A stretch of DNA of 64,000 nucleotides from Hymenobacter tibetensis (GCF_022827545.1 NZ_CP094669.1:2570001-2634000), one strand, 5' to 3'. Shown: positions 1 through 8,936, counted from the first letter of the stretch. Notes: generated by a model from the letters alone, not told the origin. Program-made: numbers and translations.

Positions 1-418
1 TGGGGCCGGAAATATCGGCGTCTACGAGGCCCACTTTGGCGCCTGTTTTGGCCAGCGCAATGGCCAGGTTGGCCGTGACGGTGCTTTTGCCCACGCCGCC
101 TTTGCCCGAAGCAATGGCAATGATGTTGCGCACGCCGGGCAGAATGTCGCGGTTCTGGCGCATGGTGGTCACGCGCGAGGTCATCTTGATTTGCACGTCG
201 GCGTCTTTGTCCACCATGGTATGGATGGCGCGGACGCAGGCGTTGTGAATCAGTTCTTTAAGCGGACAGGCAGGCGTAGTGAGGATAACCGTGAACGACA
301 CCGTGCGGCCGTCGATCTGGACGTCTTCAATCATGTTGAGCGTAACCAGGTCTTTGCCCAAATCGGGCTCCTCCACGTAGCTAAGGGCCTTTAAGACGTC
401 TTCTTGGGTAATAGCCAT
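1..418 (-). CDS. mrp: Mrp/NBP35-type ATP-binding Fe-S carrier protein (5' part, runs off the left edge)
   Basis: Reading from the ATG at 418-416, 139 codons are open to the window edge. The first ~95 residues form a DUF59/MIP18-like domain with the TTPACPLK segment; then comes a deviant Walker [10 protein letters not shown], followed by VDADISGP, both signatures of the Mrp/ApbC/NBP35 P-loop family. These soluble proteins bind and transfer iron-sulfur clusters in an ATP-dependent way. The C-terminal part with the usual CxxC is outside the window. A TATCTTTG -7 box lies 30 nt upstream of the ATG (plus coordinates 449-456). Identity is secure; the client proteins cannot be judged here. Confidence 0.93.
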   Translation of the reverse strand, partial: MAITQEDVLKALSYVEEPDLGKDLVTLNMIEDVQIDGRTVSFTVILTTPACPLKELIHNACVRAIHTMVDKDADVQIKMTSRVTTMRQNRDILPGVRNIIAIASGKGGVGKSTVTANLAIALAKTGAKVGLVDADISGP

Positions 419-448
419 ATCGAAAGTTGGGAAATGCGAATCGGAGTG

Positions 449-456
449 CAAAGATA
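449..456 (-). promoter_or_regulatory. TAnnTTTG -7 box for mrp
   Basis: Read on the minus strand this is TATCTTTG, a perfect match to the Bacteroidota -7 consensus TAnnTTTG, 30 nt before the mrp ATG. No clear -33 TTG was identified at the usual spacing. Confidence 0.5.
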
Positions 457-625
457 ACCCGGAAACGGGGGCGGAAGTTGCCCGCGTAACAACATGGGCT
501 GGGGACAACGAAACTGCGCCCACCAACAAGCTGGACCGTTGTTCATTCTCGGTGTACTACAGCCTAGGTTGCTGGTGTTGGACTACGTGTGTAGCAACGG
601 GTTGTAAGTTGGAAGTCACAAGTAA

Positions 626-738
626 ATAAGGCCGTCATGCAGAGCACAACGAAGCAGTTCGCGTGCTGATGGGGGCTTGTTAGCTGCAACGTTAGCACGC
701 GAACTGCTTCATCTGCGCCTCTGCATGACGGCCTATTT
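626..738. repeat. Nested palindromic element (possible interspersed repeat, may act as terminator)
   Basis: Two pairs of perfect inverted arms are nested: GGCCGTCATGCAGAG at 630-644 with its reverse complement at 719-733, and inside them a 17-bp arm at 651-667 (GAAGCAGTTCGCGTGCT) with its reverse complement at 694-710. The central loop is about 26 nt. The element sits 18 bp beyond the stop codon of the response regulator gene, so it could stop transcription from that operon. The length and perfection of the arms suggest a dispersed palindromic repeat family rather than a simple terminator; this needs a genome search. Confidence 0.7.
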
Positions 739-755
739 GGGTGCAATGGATGGTG

Positions 756-1454
756 TTACAGGCCGAAGCGGGCTAGCAGAGCTTCCTTGTGTTGCTTGCC
801 AATGGGCAGTTTCTCGGGGAGGTCGTAGAGTTCGGCTTCGTTGCCGCTGATGGCTTTGATGGCGTCCATCTTCACGATGTACGACTTCTGAATGCGCGTA
901 AACCGGGCGGGGGGGAGCTGGTCCTCGATGCGGTTCATGCGCAGATACGTGACGATGACGCGGTTTTTGAGGATGATTTTGATGTAGTCCTTCATGCCTT
1001 CGATGTAGTAGATTTCATCGAACAGCACCCGCTGCAACGAGTTGCCTTCCTTCACAAACAGGAATTCCGGGGCGGGTGGGACTGGGGCGGCTGGCCGGTT
1101 GTTGAGGATGGCCAGCGCCTTGTTCACTGCCTTCAGGAAGCGCGGAAACGACACCGGCTTCACGATGTAGTCTAGAGCATCGAGCTCAAAGCCCTCCAGG
1201 GCATAGTTCGGGTAGGCCGTCACGAATATTACGTAGGGCGGATTGTGCAGAGAGCGGATAAACTCGATACCGTTGACCTGCGGCATATTGATATCCGAAA
1301 ACACCAAGTCTACTTTCTGCTGCTGCAACACCTCTAGCGCCTCAAACACATGCTCGCAGCTCGCCAGTAGCGTTAGCGACGGTATCTTGGCGAGGTAGCC
1401 TTCCAACAGTTCGCGGGCAAATGGCTCGTCGTCGATAATCAGGCAGTTGATCAT
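756..1454 (-). CDS. LytTR-family response regulator
   Basis: 232 aa. An N-terminal receiver domain (about 1-120) shows the acidic pair D8/D9, the phospho-acceptor D54 in FSDINMP and the conserved K in YIVKPVSF. A LytTR DNA-binding domain follows (about 130-230; KEGNSLQRVLFDEIYYIEG, YLRMNRIEDQLP). This is the usual output protein for LytS-type kinases, and the gene is the last of a three-gene run transcribed leftwards: pseudokinase, kinase, regulator, with 54 nt between kinase stop and this ATG. The target is unknown; the divergent outer-membrane receptor gene at 4153 is a candidate only by position. Confidence 0.93.
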   Translation of the reverse strand: MINCLIIDDEPFARELLEGYLAKIPSLTLLASCEHVFEALEVLQQQKVDLVFSDINMPQVNGIEFIRSLHNPPYVIFVTAYPNYALEGFELDALDYIVKPVSFPRFLKAVNKALAILNNRPAAPVPPAPEFLFVKEGNSLQRVLFDEIYYIEGMKDYIKIILKNRVIVTYLRMNRIEDQLPPARFTRIQKSYIVKMDAIKAISGNEAELYDLPEKLPIGKQHKEALLARFGL

Positions 1455-1508
1455 AGTAAGGAAGGCGTGATAACAGGGTATGGCTTGCTGCTGGCGGCAG
1501 CAAAAGGT

Positions 1509-2687
1509 TTAGCGAATTGGCAGGACACCACTGGGGTGGGCAACAGGGCGGTTGGCGTTTCGGGCAAGCGGCGGGGCAGTGCCGAGCGGATACAGGCGCA
1601 ATGTTAGGTGCACTTGGTACTGCTCGTCGGTTTGTTGCACGGTGAGTTGGTAGTCGGTGGTGGGGTAGTGCAGGGCCAGGCGCTTGCGCACGTTGGCAAT
1701 GCCCACGCCCCCCACATCGCGCTTGGGCGCAGTGGGGGCAAAGCTGTTATTAACTTCAAAGTGCAACTGTCCGTCCTGCACAAGCAGCGTGATACGTACC
1801 CAAGAGGCATCCAAACTGCTATCAATACCGTGCTTGAAAGCGTTTTCCACGAACGGAAAGAACAGCAGCGGCGTGATGCTGTACTGCTCGAATGGACCAG
1901 ATTTCTGGTAGGCAATGGTTACTTTCTGGCCGTAGCGCAGTCGCTCCAACTCCAGATACGCCCCCAGGAACCCAAGTTCCTGGGGGAGCGGCACCCGCGG
2001 CGCATCCGACTCATACACCGTGTAATGCATCAGGTCGGAGAGGTGCTGCACCATGTCGGGGGCGCGCTCGTCCTGCTTCACCACCATGGTGTAAATGTTG
2101 TTGAGGGTGTTGAAGAGGAAGTGCGGGTTCACCTGGGCTTTCAGGAAATTCACTTCCAGGTTCAGGTTTTCGCGCTCTAATTGCAGGCTGCGGTTGCCGC
2201 TGGTTAGCAGAAACTGAACGAACCGTACCAAAATGGGGGGCATTACATTGACAGCAAAGTCAAAGATGCCGATACTGACGCCGTACCACGAGAAAACTCC
2301 CATCCACACGCCCTTGCCAAGGATGCGGTAGATATAGTCGTTTAGAGTTCGAGAAATCAGGTTGTTGCTTTCAAGGAGCAGAAACAGACCGTAGGAGAGC
2401 AGTGCCCAACCGTAGTAGATGGCCACCAAACTCAGAACCGACAGTAGCCAACGCTGGCGCAAGACAAAGCGCGGCAGCACCACCTCGGAAAAGAAGTAGT
2501 AGCCGGCCACAGCTGCCAGTGTGGTCGTAAGGGCGAAGCTCCACGTAACAAGGGGCGTTTCGCGCCAGCCACTGTACAGAAAGTGCTCGTAGTTCGCATA
2601 CAGCACCCATAAACCTGCGTGCAGCGCTATGCGGGCGTAGGGAGCGGGCAAGCCGTGGCGGACCGAACCGAAGGAGAGTGTGGCCAT
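1509..2687 (-). CDS. LytS-type membrane sensor histidine kinase
   Basis: 392 aa. Four predicted membrane segments fill about residues 20-165, followed by the His_kinase (PF06580-type) domain. The phospho-acceptor H189 is in VNPHFLFNT (codon 2121-2123); the ATP-binding N box FPFVENAFKHG and the G box GGVGIANVRKRL are intact, so it should be active. It lacks a recognisable ligand-binding domain, so the signal is probably membrane-linked. The start ATG lies 1 nt after the stop of the upstream gene (TAGcATG), indicating translational coupling with the degenerate kinase. Confidence 0.93.
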   Translation of the reverse strand: MATLSFGSVRHGLPAPYARIALHAGLWVLYANYEHFLYSGWRETPLVTWSFALTTTLAAVAGYYFFSEVVLPRFVLRQRWLLSVLSLVAIYYGWALLSYGLFLLLESNNLISRTLNDYIYRILGKGVWMGVFSWYGVSIGIFDFAVNVMPPILVRFVQFLLTSGNRSLQLERENLNLEVNFLKAQVNPHFLFNTLNNIYTMVVKQDERAPDMVQHLSDLMHYTVYESDAPRVPLPQELGFLGAYLELERLRYGQKVTIAYQKSGPFEQYSITPLLFFPFVENAFKHGIDSSLDASWVRITLLVQDGQLHFEVNNSFAPTAPKRDVGGVGIANVRKRLALHYPTTDYQLTVQQTDEQYQVHLTLRLYPLGTAPPLARNANRPVAHPSGVLPIR

Positions 2688-2688
2688 G

Positions 2689-3792
2689 CTAGAGGCGGAT
2701 GCGAAGGTGCACGTCTACCTGCCCGCCTTCCTCGGTCAGTTGCACGGTGTGCTGGTTGGGGTAGTAAAGCGTTAAACGCCGCAGTGCAGCTACCACCGCA
2801 GCATCGGTGCGGTAGGGGTGAGAGGGTGCGGTAGTGGTTGTACGGGAAAGGGTTAGTGCTACAGCAGCTGGTTCTATGTGCACGGTGCTGCTGATCTGTA
2901 TGGAATCCGCCGGTGCGGCGGCGAGGCCCGCGAAAAGGCGTTCCAGAAACGGATGCAGCAGCAGCGGTACCACTTGCTGGGTGGTGGCCGTGCCATGCAC
3001 GGCGTGGGTTATGCTGGTGGTGTCGGGGCTGCGCAGGCGTTCCAGGGCCAAGTAGTCATCCAGAAACTCCAACTCCCGGCTCAGCGGCACGTGTTCGGTG
3101 TCGGTTTCGTAGAGGGTGTAGCGCATGAGGTCGGCTAGGTGCAGCACTAGGTCGCCGGCGCGGTCGTCGCGGGTGCGGGTCATGGTGTGTAGGCTACCGA
3201 GGGTATTGAAGAGAAACTGCGGGTTGATTTGGGTTTTGAGGTAGCTGAGCTCCAACTGCATATGGTCGCGCTCCAAGGCCAACCGCCGCCGGTCAATTAC
3301 CAGCGCGTACGTCACAAAGCTGACAACGAGCGGAAAAAGAGTGGTGGCCAGCATATCAATAAAGGTATTCAAGAAGCCAGGCAGAGTTGTGAGCTGCCTC
3401 CACAGATTAGAGCCGTAAGCACTGTGAAGCTCGTTGCGCAAATCGGCGCTTAGCGGCAAATAGCTTTCGGCCAGCCACGCCCCCGCGTACATCCAAAGCC
3501 GAAACACGAATACCAGGGCAATACCACCGGCCAGTGCCAGCCACGTGCGCCCTCGTAGCAGCCAGCGCGGAATAATTAAGTAAACCAGCGAGTTGAACAG
3601 CAGGATGGCGAAGCTCACCTGTAGGAGTGCCAACGGCCAGATGGGCCCATCGAAATGGTAGTTTGGACGGCTATTCCAGGCGAAGTAGAACCCCGTCAGC
3701 AGCACCCACAGCAGTACTTGCAGCAGTAGGGTGGTCGTGTGGGTGCTCAGGCGGTACCAACTAGTAGCCGGAAGGGCATTCGATTCGGGCAT
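2689..3792 (-). CDS. Degenerate LytS-type kinase (predicted pseudokinase)
   Basis: 367 aa from the ATG at 3792. It has the same plan as its neighbour: about four membrane segments, then a PF06580-like region. The motif that should carry the phospho-acceptor reads INPQFLFNT, with Gln192 (codon 3217-3219) replacing His. The region equivalent to the N box reads HPFLERLFAGL, without the ATP/Mg-binding Asn, and the G box region reads DAAVVAALRRL with no Gly cluster. The D box is not recognisable either. The reading frame is intact and coupled to the active kinase, so a role as heterodimer partner or sensor subunit is more likely than simple decay; that is inference. A longer start at 3876 is possible but lacks support. 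Confidence 0.88.
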   Translation of the reverse strand: MPESNALPATSWYRLSTHTTTLLLQVLLWVLLTGFYFAWNSRPNYHFDGPIWPLALLQVSFAILLFNSLVYLIIPRWLLRGRTWLALAGGIALVFVFRLWMYAGAWLAESYLPLSADLRNELHSAYGSNLWRQLTTLPGFLNTFIDMLATTLFPLVVSFVTYALVIDRRRLALERDHMQLELSYLKTQINPQFLFNTLGSLHTMTRTRDDRAGDLVLHLADLMRYTLYETDTEHVPLSRELEFLDDYLALERLRSPDTTSITHAVHGTATTQQVVPLLLHPFLERLFAGLAAAPADSIQISSTVHIEPAAVALTLSRTTTTAPSHPYRTDAAVVAALRRLTLYYPNQHTVQLTEEGGQVDVHLRIRL

Positions 3793-4152
3793 GCAAGGAA
3801 AGAAAGATAGGTTGCCCGCGTGTCGAGGGCATAAAATAGGCTGTACCCTTAAAGCTCTGCAATTTCTTGGTGCCAAGCATCCTTGGAACTTGAATCAAAT
3901 AGGCAAGAGTCTTTGTCATTCCGACGCAGGAGGAACCTGACTCAAGTAGTTCAAGAAGTAGACTCTGATTCCTCCTGGGTTGGAATGACAGGGCCTAGTG
4001 GGTAAGTCCTTGGGGTAGCAGGCCCTGAAAAAGTGCGTGGCGTCCGGCACTTTGGTGGTGTGGGGTTGTGACTTGGTCGAATAAACTTCCAGCCGGGAAG
4101 GCGTTCCGGTTTCTTCGTTCCAGCTTCTTCATCACCCAAAAGAAACCCGAAC
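3793..4152. other. Divergent intergenic region with an inverted repeat
   Basis: 360 bp between the divergent LytS operon and the receptor gene. It contains an imperfect inverted repeat at 3914-3990 (separate entry). Promoters for both directions must lie here, but no perfect TAnnTTTG box was seen for the receptor gene. Confidence 0.5.
3914..3990. repeat. Imperfect inverted repeat with ~30-bp arms
   Basis: The arm at 3914-3943 starts TGTCATTCCGACGCAGGAGG; the arm at 3961-3990 is its reverse complement with about six mismatches, ending TGGAATGACA. The 17-nt centre is unpaired. Placement between two divergent promoters excludes a terminator role for either gene, so a dispersed repeat or miniature mobile element is likelier. 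No flanking target-site duplication was recognised. Confidence 0.6.
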
Positions 4153-6597
4153 ATGATTCGCCTGCTACCCCAAGCCTGCCCCGCTACCACCAACACTCGC
4201 TGCGGCCAGCTACTGCTTACGCTCGTGGCTCTGTTGCTGGCTTGTACTGGGGCCTTCGCCCAAACCACCATGACGGGCCAGGTGCTCGACCAGCAAACGC
4301 AGCAGCCGGTGGGCTTCGTGAATGTGGTGCTGAAGGCGGCAGGTACGGAAAGCAAGGTGGTGCAAACGGCGTTGGCCGACGAAGCAGGCCGCTTCACTCT
4401 GAAAGCAGTGGGACCGGGCAATTATCAGCTAAACGTCATCATGCTCGGTTTCACTACCCACGTGCAGGCCCTAGAACTAACCGGCGCCGCCAAGCTGGAA
4501 TTGGGAAGCATTGCTTTGCAGGCGAGCAGCCAAGCCCTCCAGGAAGTAACCGTGACGGGCAAGCGGCAACTCATCGAGCAGAAGCCAGACCGCGTAACTA
4601 TGAACGTGGAAGGCAGCATTTTGGCCGCCGGCAATGATGCCTATACTATCCTGGCGGCCGCGCCGTCGGTGCAGCTGATTGAGGGGCGCCTCACGTTCCG
4701 GGGCAAAGGCAACGTGCTTATCCTGCTCAACGGCAAGCGCCTGCCTGGTGCCAACCTGGAAACCGTGCTGGCTAGCATCCCCGGCGACCAAATCGAGCGG
4801 ATCGAACTAATCAGCAACCCATCGGCTAAGTATGACGCCGACGCCTCGGGTGGCGTGATTGAGATTTACACCAAGCGCAGCAAGGAGCTTGGCTGGACCG
4901 CCACGGTGGGCGGCAACTTCCGCCAGGGCTACCGCACCGGGGGTGGCCTCAACGGCGGCGTGCGGGTAAGCACCCCCAAGCTAGACCTGGCCGCCAGTGG
5001 CAGCTTTGTTGGCCGCGGCGGGTTCGAGAAATCTGCCGGCCACCGGACGCTTTTTGAAGGCCAGTCTCCCACGGCCAGCCTGAGCCAGCGCAGCGACCTG
5101 AACAAGTCCATCCAAGACGGTAGCTTCAGCGGCAGCCTGAACTATCATGTGAGCCCGAACACCACGGTTGGGGTTGATGTTGACTTGCTGAATTCCAGCC
5201 TGGATGCCAAAGGAGTGGCCGAATCTTTCTTGGCTGAGCCCGCCGGCAATACGTTCAGCACCGTGCAGGAAAAGGTGCTGCTCAGCGACGCTTTCCATAA
5301 CTACACGCTCTTCTACAAGCACAAGCTGGATAGCCTCGGGTCGAATTTGCTGCTCAACAGCAACTACGCTACCTACACCAACGGCCAGCGTCAAACCTTC
5401 GACCAGCGCGTGGAAGGCGTGGAAAGCACGGCCACCAGCACCTTCCGCAACAACATTCCGGCCACCTACCACATCTACACCGGAGCCGCCGACTACACGA
5501 AAGTCTGGAACCTAAATACCAGGTTGGAAGCTGGCCTGAAGTACACCGACACCCGCAACAAGAGCCGCCAGCAAATCGAAAACCTGACCGATGACCTCTG
5601 GGTGCCACAGGCAACGAATCCTTTCTCTGTCCTCGGGTACCAGGAGCAAGTGGCAGCCAGCTACCTCAGTGTCAACCACACGGTGGGCACCGTTACGCTG
5701 CAAGGTGGTCTGCGCGCCGAGCGCACCCGCTACCGCGTGGTAACGGGCATTGATTCCACCTACTTCAACCTGTTCCCGAACCTGCGCGCCGACTACAAAG
5801 TCAACGGTGACTACACCACTTCGTGGGCCTACGCCAAGAACATCCGGCGGCCCGCTTACGAGAGCCTGATTCCTTTCGAGCGTTTCCAAGATACCTATAC
5901 CAGCAGCAAAGGCAACGCCACCCTGCGCCCCGAGTACGCCCACACTTTCTCCTGGAACAACCTCTACAAAGGCTACGGCTTGCAACTGGCCTATACCCAA
6001 ACCACCGGCGCCATTTCCCGCGTCTACCTCTACGACCAAGTGAACCTGCGCTTCGTGAGCACCACGCAAAACTTCCGCCAGCGCCACTTGGCTACTGCCA
6101 CCTTCACCGCTCCACTTACTGTTGCCAAGTGGTGGACTATGAGCAATAGTGCCAGCATTTTCCACCAGAAAATCAGCTTGCCCAGCCCGCTCGATAACAC
6201 CACTCTGTACACCAAAAGCAAAACGTACGTCAATGTCAGCTCCGACAACACGTTCACGTTGGGCAACGGCTGGTCGGCGCGGGTGTATGGGCTGTACAAC
6301 TCGCCTTCTTTCAGTGGGTTGTTTGATTACGCCGAGTATTCCTACGTGTCGGTAGGGGTGAAGAAGCAGCTATGGAACGAGCGGGCCTCGCTGAATCTGT
6401 CGGTAACCGACTTGTTCTACCAAACCAATTTCGTGGTGTCGTCCACGGTTGTGCCGGTGGTAAGCACCGAGCGGCTCCGCAACGACACCCGCCAGGTTCG
6501 CTTGGCCTTCACCTACAACTTCGGCAAGAAGGATCTGAAGAGCAAGCGAGTGCAAACCAACGGCAACGCCGATGAGAAAGGCCGGCTGGGTATGTAA
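4153..6597 (+). CDS. Outer-membrane beta-barrel receptor of the TonB-dependent type
   Basis: 814 aa. A signal peptide (about 1-37, ending GAFAQ) is followed by a carboxypeptidase-regulatory-like beta-sandwich (about 38-125; MTGQVLDQQTQQPVGFVNV), a plug-like domain (about 130-235; LNGKRLPG, PSAKYDADASGGVIEIYTK) and a long C-terminal barrel of the OMP_b-brl_3 type ending near VRLAFTYNFGK. Such proteins take up or bind large substrates at the outer membrane; no SusD partner is adjacent, so a polysaccharide role is not supported. The start ATG is followed directly by the signal peptide. It is divergent from the LytS/LytTR genes. Confidence 0.9.
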   Translation: MIRLLPQACPATTNTRCGQLLLTLVALLLACTGAFAQTTMTGQVLDQQTQQPVGFVNVVLKAAGTESKVVQTALADEAGRFTLKAVGPGNYQLNVIMLGFTTHVQALELTGAAKLELGSIALQASSQALQEVTVTGKRQLIEQKPDRVTMNVEGSILAAGNDAYTILAAAPSVQLIEGRLTFRGKGNVLILLNGKRLPGANLETVLASIPGDQIERIELISNPSAKYDADASGGVIEIYTKRSKELGWTATVGGNFRQGYRTGGGLNGGVRVSTPKLDLAASGSFVGRGGFEKSAGHRTLFEGQSPTASLSQRSDLNKSIQDGSFSGSLNYHVSPNTTVGVDVDLLNSSLDAKGVAESFLAEPAGNTFSTVQEKVLLSDAFHNYTLFYKHKLDSLGSNLLLNSNYATYTNGQRQTFDQRVEGVESTATSTFRNNIPATYHIYTGAADYTKVWNLNTRLEAGLKYTDTRNKSRQQIENLTDDLWVPQATNPFSVLGYQEQVAASYLSVNHTVGTVTLQGGLRAERTRYRVVTGIDSTYFNLFPNLRADYKVNGDYTTSWAYAKNIRRPAYESLIPFERFQDTYTSSKGNATLRPEYAHTFSWNNLYKGYGLQLAYTQTTGAISRVYLYDQVNLRFVSTTQNFRQRHLATATFTAPLTVAKWWTMSNSASIFHQKISLPSPLDNTTLYTKSKTYVNVSSDNTFTLGNGWSARVYGLYNSPSFSGLFDYAEYSYVSVGVKKQLWNERASLNLSVTDLFYQTNFVVSSTVVPVVSTERLRNDTRQVRLAFTYNFGKKDLKSKRVQTNGNADEKGRLGM

Positions 6598-6624
6598 GAA
6601 CCCCTGACGGCCTTTTGTACTGGA

Positions 6625-6695
6625 TGTAGCTCCGGCCTGACGCTGCATACTCGCTTCGCTTGCGCACCAAGTCGGAGCTTAGCGTTACAGCTACA
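6625..6695. repeat. Compound inverted repeat upstream of dnaG
   Basis: AGCTCCG at 6628-6634 pairs with CGGAGCT at 6673-6679, and TGTAGCT at 6625-6631 pairs with AGCTACA at 6689-6695, giving overlapping dyads around a GC-rich centre. It lies after the receptor gene and before the dnaG promoter box. A similar GAGCTTAGCGT string recurs near 8891-8901 after dnaG, hinting at a dispersed repeat. Confidence 0.4.
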
Positions 6696-6703
6696 TTCCT
6701 CTC

Positions 6704-6711
6704 TACCTTTG
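6704..6711 (+). promoter_or_regulatory. TAnnTTTG -7 box for dnaG
   Basis: TACCTTTG ends 8 nt before the dnaG ATG at 6720, so the transcript would have almost no leader. This supports the ATG at 6720 over the upstream in-frame TTG at 6660. Confidence 0.6.
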
Positions 6712-6719
6712 CGGGTAGT

Positions 6720-8792
6720 ATGGCCCGGATTCCCAAAGAACTAGTTGATCAAATTATTCACCACGCCGACATTGTAGAGGTGGTGGGCGACTTCGTGAGC
6801 TTGAAGCGCAAAGGCCAGAATATGTGGGCCTGCTGCCCGTTTCACCACGAAAAGTCGCCGAGCTTCTCGGTGGCGCCGGCCAAGGGGCTGTATAAGTGCT
6901 TCGGCTGCGGCAAGGCGGGCGGGGTGGTGCAGTTCATCATGGACATCGAGGGCACCAGCTACGTGGAGGCCCTGAAGTACCTGGCCAAAAAGTACGGCAT
7001 CGAGGTTCAGGAAGAAGAAAAAACGCCCGAGCAGCAGCTGGCCCAAAACGAAAAGGACTCGCAGTTCATCGTGTCCAACTGGGCCAAGGACCGCTACCAC
7101 CAGCTGCTGCAAAAGAACGAGGAAGGCCAGAGCATCGGGGGGAGCTACCTGCGCCAGCGCGGCCTCAACCAAACCACCATTGCCACCTTCGAGCTAGGCT
7201 ACTCCCTGGATCAGTGGGACGACCTGCTGAAAGCAGCCACCGCCGCGGGCTTCGAGCAAAAGTACCTGGAGAAAACCGGCTTGGTGGTGCGCCGCGAAGA
7301 CGACAACGGCCAGGATACCGGCCGCCGCTACGACCGGTTCCGCGGCCGGGTGATGTTCCCGATTCATAACATTTCGGGCCGCGTGATTGGGTTTGGGGCG
7401 CGCACGCTCAAGCCCAATGACAAGACGGCCAAATACCTGAACTCGCCGGAGTCGGAAATCTACCACAAGTCCGATGTGCTGTATGGGCTGTACCACGCCC
7501 GGCAGGCCATCCGGACCGAGGAACTGTGCTACTTGGTAGAAGGCTACCTCGACGTGCTGAGCTTGCACCAGGGCGGCATCAAGAACGTGGTAGCCTCGTC
7601 GGGTACCTCGCTCACCGATGGCCAAATCCGCCTGATCAAGCGCTATACCGACAACGTAACCGTGCTCTACGACGGCGACGCGGCCGGTATTCGGGCCTCG
7701 TTGCGCGGGATTGACATGCTGCTGGAAGGCGGCCTGAACGTGCGCGTGGTGCTGTTCCCCGACGGCGACGACCCCGACAGCTACATCCGCAAAGTCGGCG
7801 ACCAGAAGTTCAAGGAGCACCTCGAGCAAGCCAGCCACGACTTCATCCAGTTCAAAACCGACTTGGTATCCCGCGAAGCGGCCCAGGACCCGGTGAAGAA
7901 GGCCGAAGCCATCCGGGAGGTTCTGCAAAGCATTGCCAAAGTGCCCGACCCCATCAAGCGGCAGGTATTTTTGCAGCAGACTTCGCAAACGTTCGGCATC
8001 GACGAGCAGGTGCTCATCACCGAGTACAATAAGATTGCCCGGCAAACCGCCAAGTCGCCGGCCAGCCTGCCCGGCTTGGATGTGCAGAAGCCCCGGTCAG
8101 GCAGTGCCCCGGCCACCGGCCAAACGCCGCCCGCCGCCCGCCCGGCTCCGCGGCCCATGAGCCCCGAGGAAGAAGCCGAAGCCCTGATGTACGGCGCCTC
8201 CCCCGACGACCTAATGGGCGGCGGTGGCGACCTACAGACTCTCACCCGGGAGGAAATCGAGCCGATACCCAATGTGCAGGAGCAGTGCGAGCGGGAAGTG
8301 GTGCGGTTGCTCTTGCTCTACGCCGCGCAGCCGTTGGCCCCGGAAGTGAGTGTAGCCCAGTACCTGTTCGGTCAGATCGACGATACACCGTTCAAAACGG
8401 GCATCTATGGCGACTTGCTGCACCTGTGCCGTGAGGAACTGACCCAAGGCCGTTGGCCGGAAATCCGCACCCTCATCCAGCACAGCCGCTCCGACATTCG
8501 GGCGTTGATAGCCGAACTGGCCACCGAGCGGTACGAGCTCAGCCCCAACTGGACCACCCACCAGATTCACGTGCCTCGTGAGCTGGATCTGCTGCAAATT
8601 GCCTGCGACAACGCCATTCTGCGCCTCAACAAAGTGAACGTGGAAAGCTCTCTGGCAGAGCATATGGAGGCATTGCGGCATCCTATGGACGAGGCCACGC
8701 TGGATGAACACCTGCAAACCATTCGGGTGCTTAAGCAAATGGACAATGAGCTAGCCAAACTGCTCGGGACCGTGCTTTCTCGTGGCGGGTAG
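6720..8792 (+). CDS. dnaG: DNA primase
   Basis: 690 aa. It makes RNA primers at the replication fork. Domains in order: CHC2 zinc finger (about 40-70; CCPFHHEKSPSF then CFGCGKAGG supply C-H-C-C ligands), the N-terminal catalytic subdomain, the TOPRIM core with EGYLDVLSLHQGG, the metal-binding VLYDGDAAG and DPDSYI, then a C-terminal helicase-interacting region after a Pro/Ala-rich linker (about residues 450-485). Length is normal for the family, slightly extended by the linker. The start is the ATG at 6720 placed just after a -7 box. It stands alone, not beside rpoD or rpsU. Confidence 0.97.
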   Translation: MARIPKELVDQIIHHADIVEVVGDFVSLKRKGQNMWACCPFHHEKSPSFSVAPAKGLYKCFGCGKAGGVVQFIMDIEGTSYVEALKYLAKKYGIEVQEEEKTPEQQLAQNEKDSQFIVSNWAKDRYHQLLQKNEEGQSIGGSYLRQRGLNQTTIATFELGYSLDQWDDLLKAATAAGFEQKYLEKTGLVVRREDDNGQDTGRRYDRFRGRVMFPIHNISGRVIGFGARTLKPNDKTAKYLNSPESEIYHKSDVLYGLYHARQAIRTEELCYLVEGYLDVLSLHQGGIKNVVASSGTSLTDGQIRLIKRYTDNVTVLYDGDAAGIRASLRGIDMLLEGGLNVRVVLFPDGDDPDSYIRKVGDQKFKEHLEQASHDFIQFKTDLVSREAAQDPVKKAEAIREVLQSIAKVPDPIKRQVFLQQTSQTFGIDEQVLITEYNKIARQTAKSPASLPGLDVQKPRSGSAPATGQTPPAARPAPRPMSPEEEAEALMYGASPDDLMGGGGDLQTLTREEIEPIPNVQEQCEREVVRLLLLYAAQPLAPEVSVAQYLFGQIDDTPFKTGIYGDLLHLCREELTQGRWPEIRTLIQHSRSDIRALIAELATERYELSPNWTTHQIHVPRELDLLQIACDNAILRLNKVNVESSLAEHMEALRHPMDEATLDEHLQTIRVLKQMDNELAKLLGTVLSRGG

Positions 8793-8914
8793 CCCAGTAA
8801 CAAGCCTTTTTCAACTGGTAGATGGGGTAGGGGCGCATACTTGCGTTCTGTCGTAGCCACCGTTGGGTAAGCGGTTGTAACACAGAGTCTGAGCTTAGCG
8901 TGTCGTTCAACGAG

Positions 8915-8936
8915 GAGACGCGACACTTCGCGTCTC
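8915..8936. repeat. Short perfect palindrome (8-bp arms, 6-nt loop)
   Basis: GAGACGCG at 8915-8922 and CGCGTCTC at 8929-8936 flank the loop ACACTT. There is no T-run on the plus strand, so it is a poor terminator for dnaG. It resembles short GAGACGCG-type palindromes I associate with intergenic repeats in Bacteroidota; family membership is unproven. Confidence 0.45.

Larger units (their letters stand above)
419..755. other. Intergenic region between mrp and the LytTR regulator gene
   Basis: 337 bp with no supported gene. It holds the mrp promoter box at 449-456 and a large nested inverted repeat at about 626-738 (separate entry). The 60-aa reading frame seen here on the minus strand is mostly the repeat itself. 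Confidence 0.6.

Noticed and set aside
4068..4637. 189-aa plus-strand frame overlapping the start of the receptor gene
   Set aside because: Shadow frame inside the receptor coding region; no protein features.
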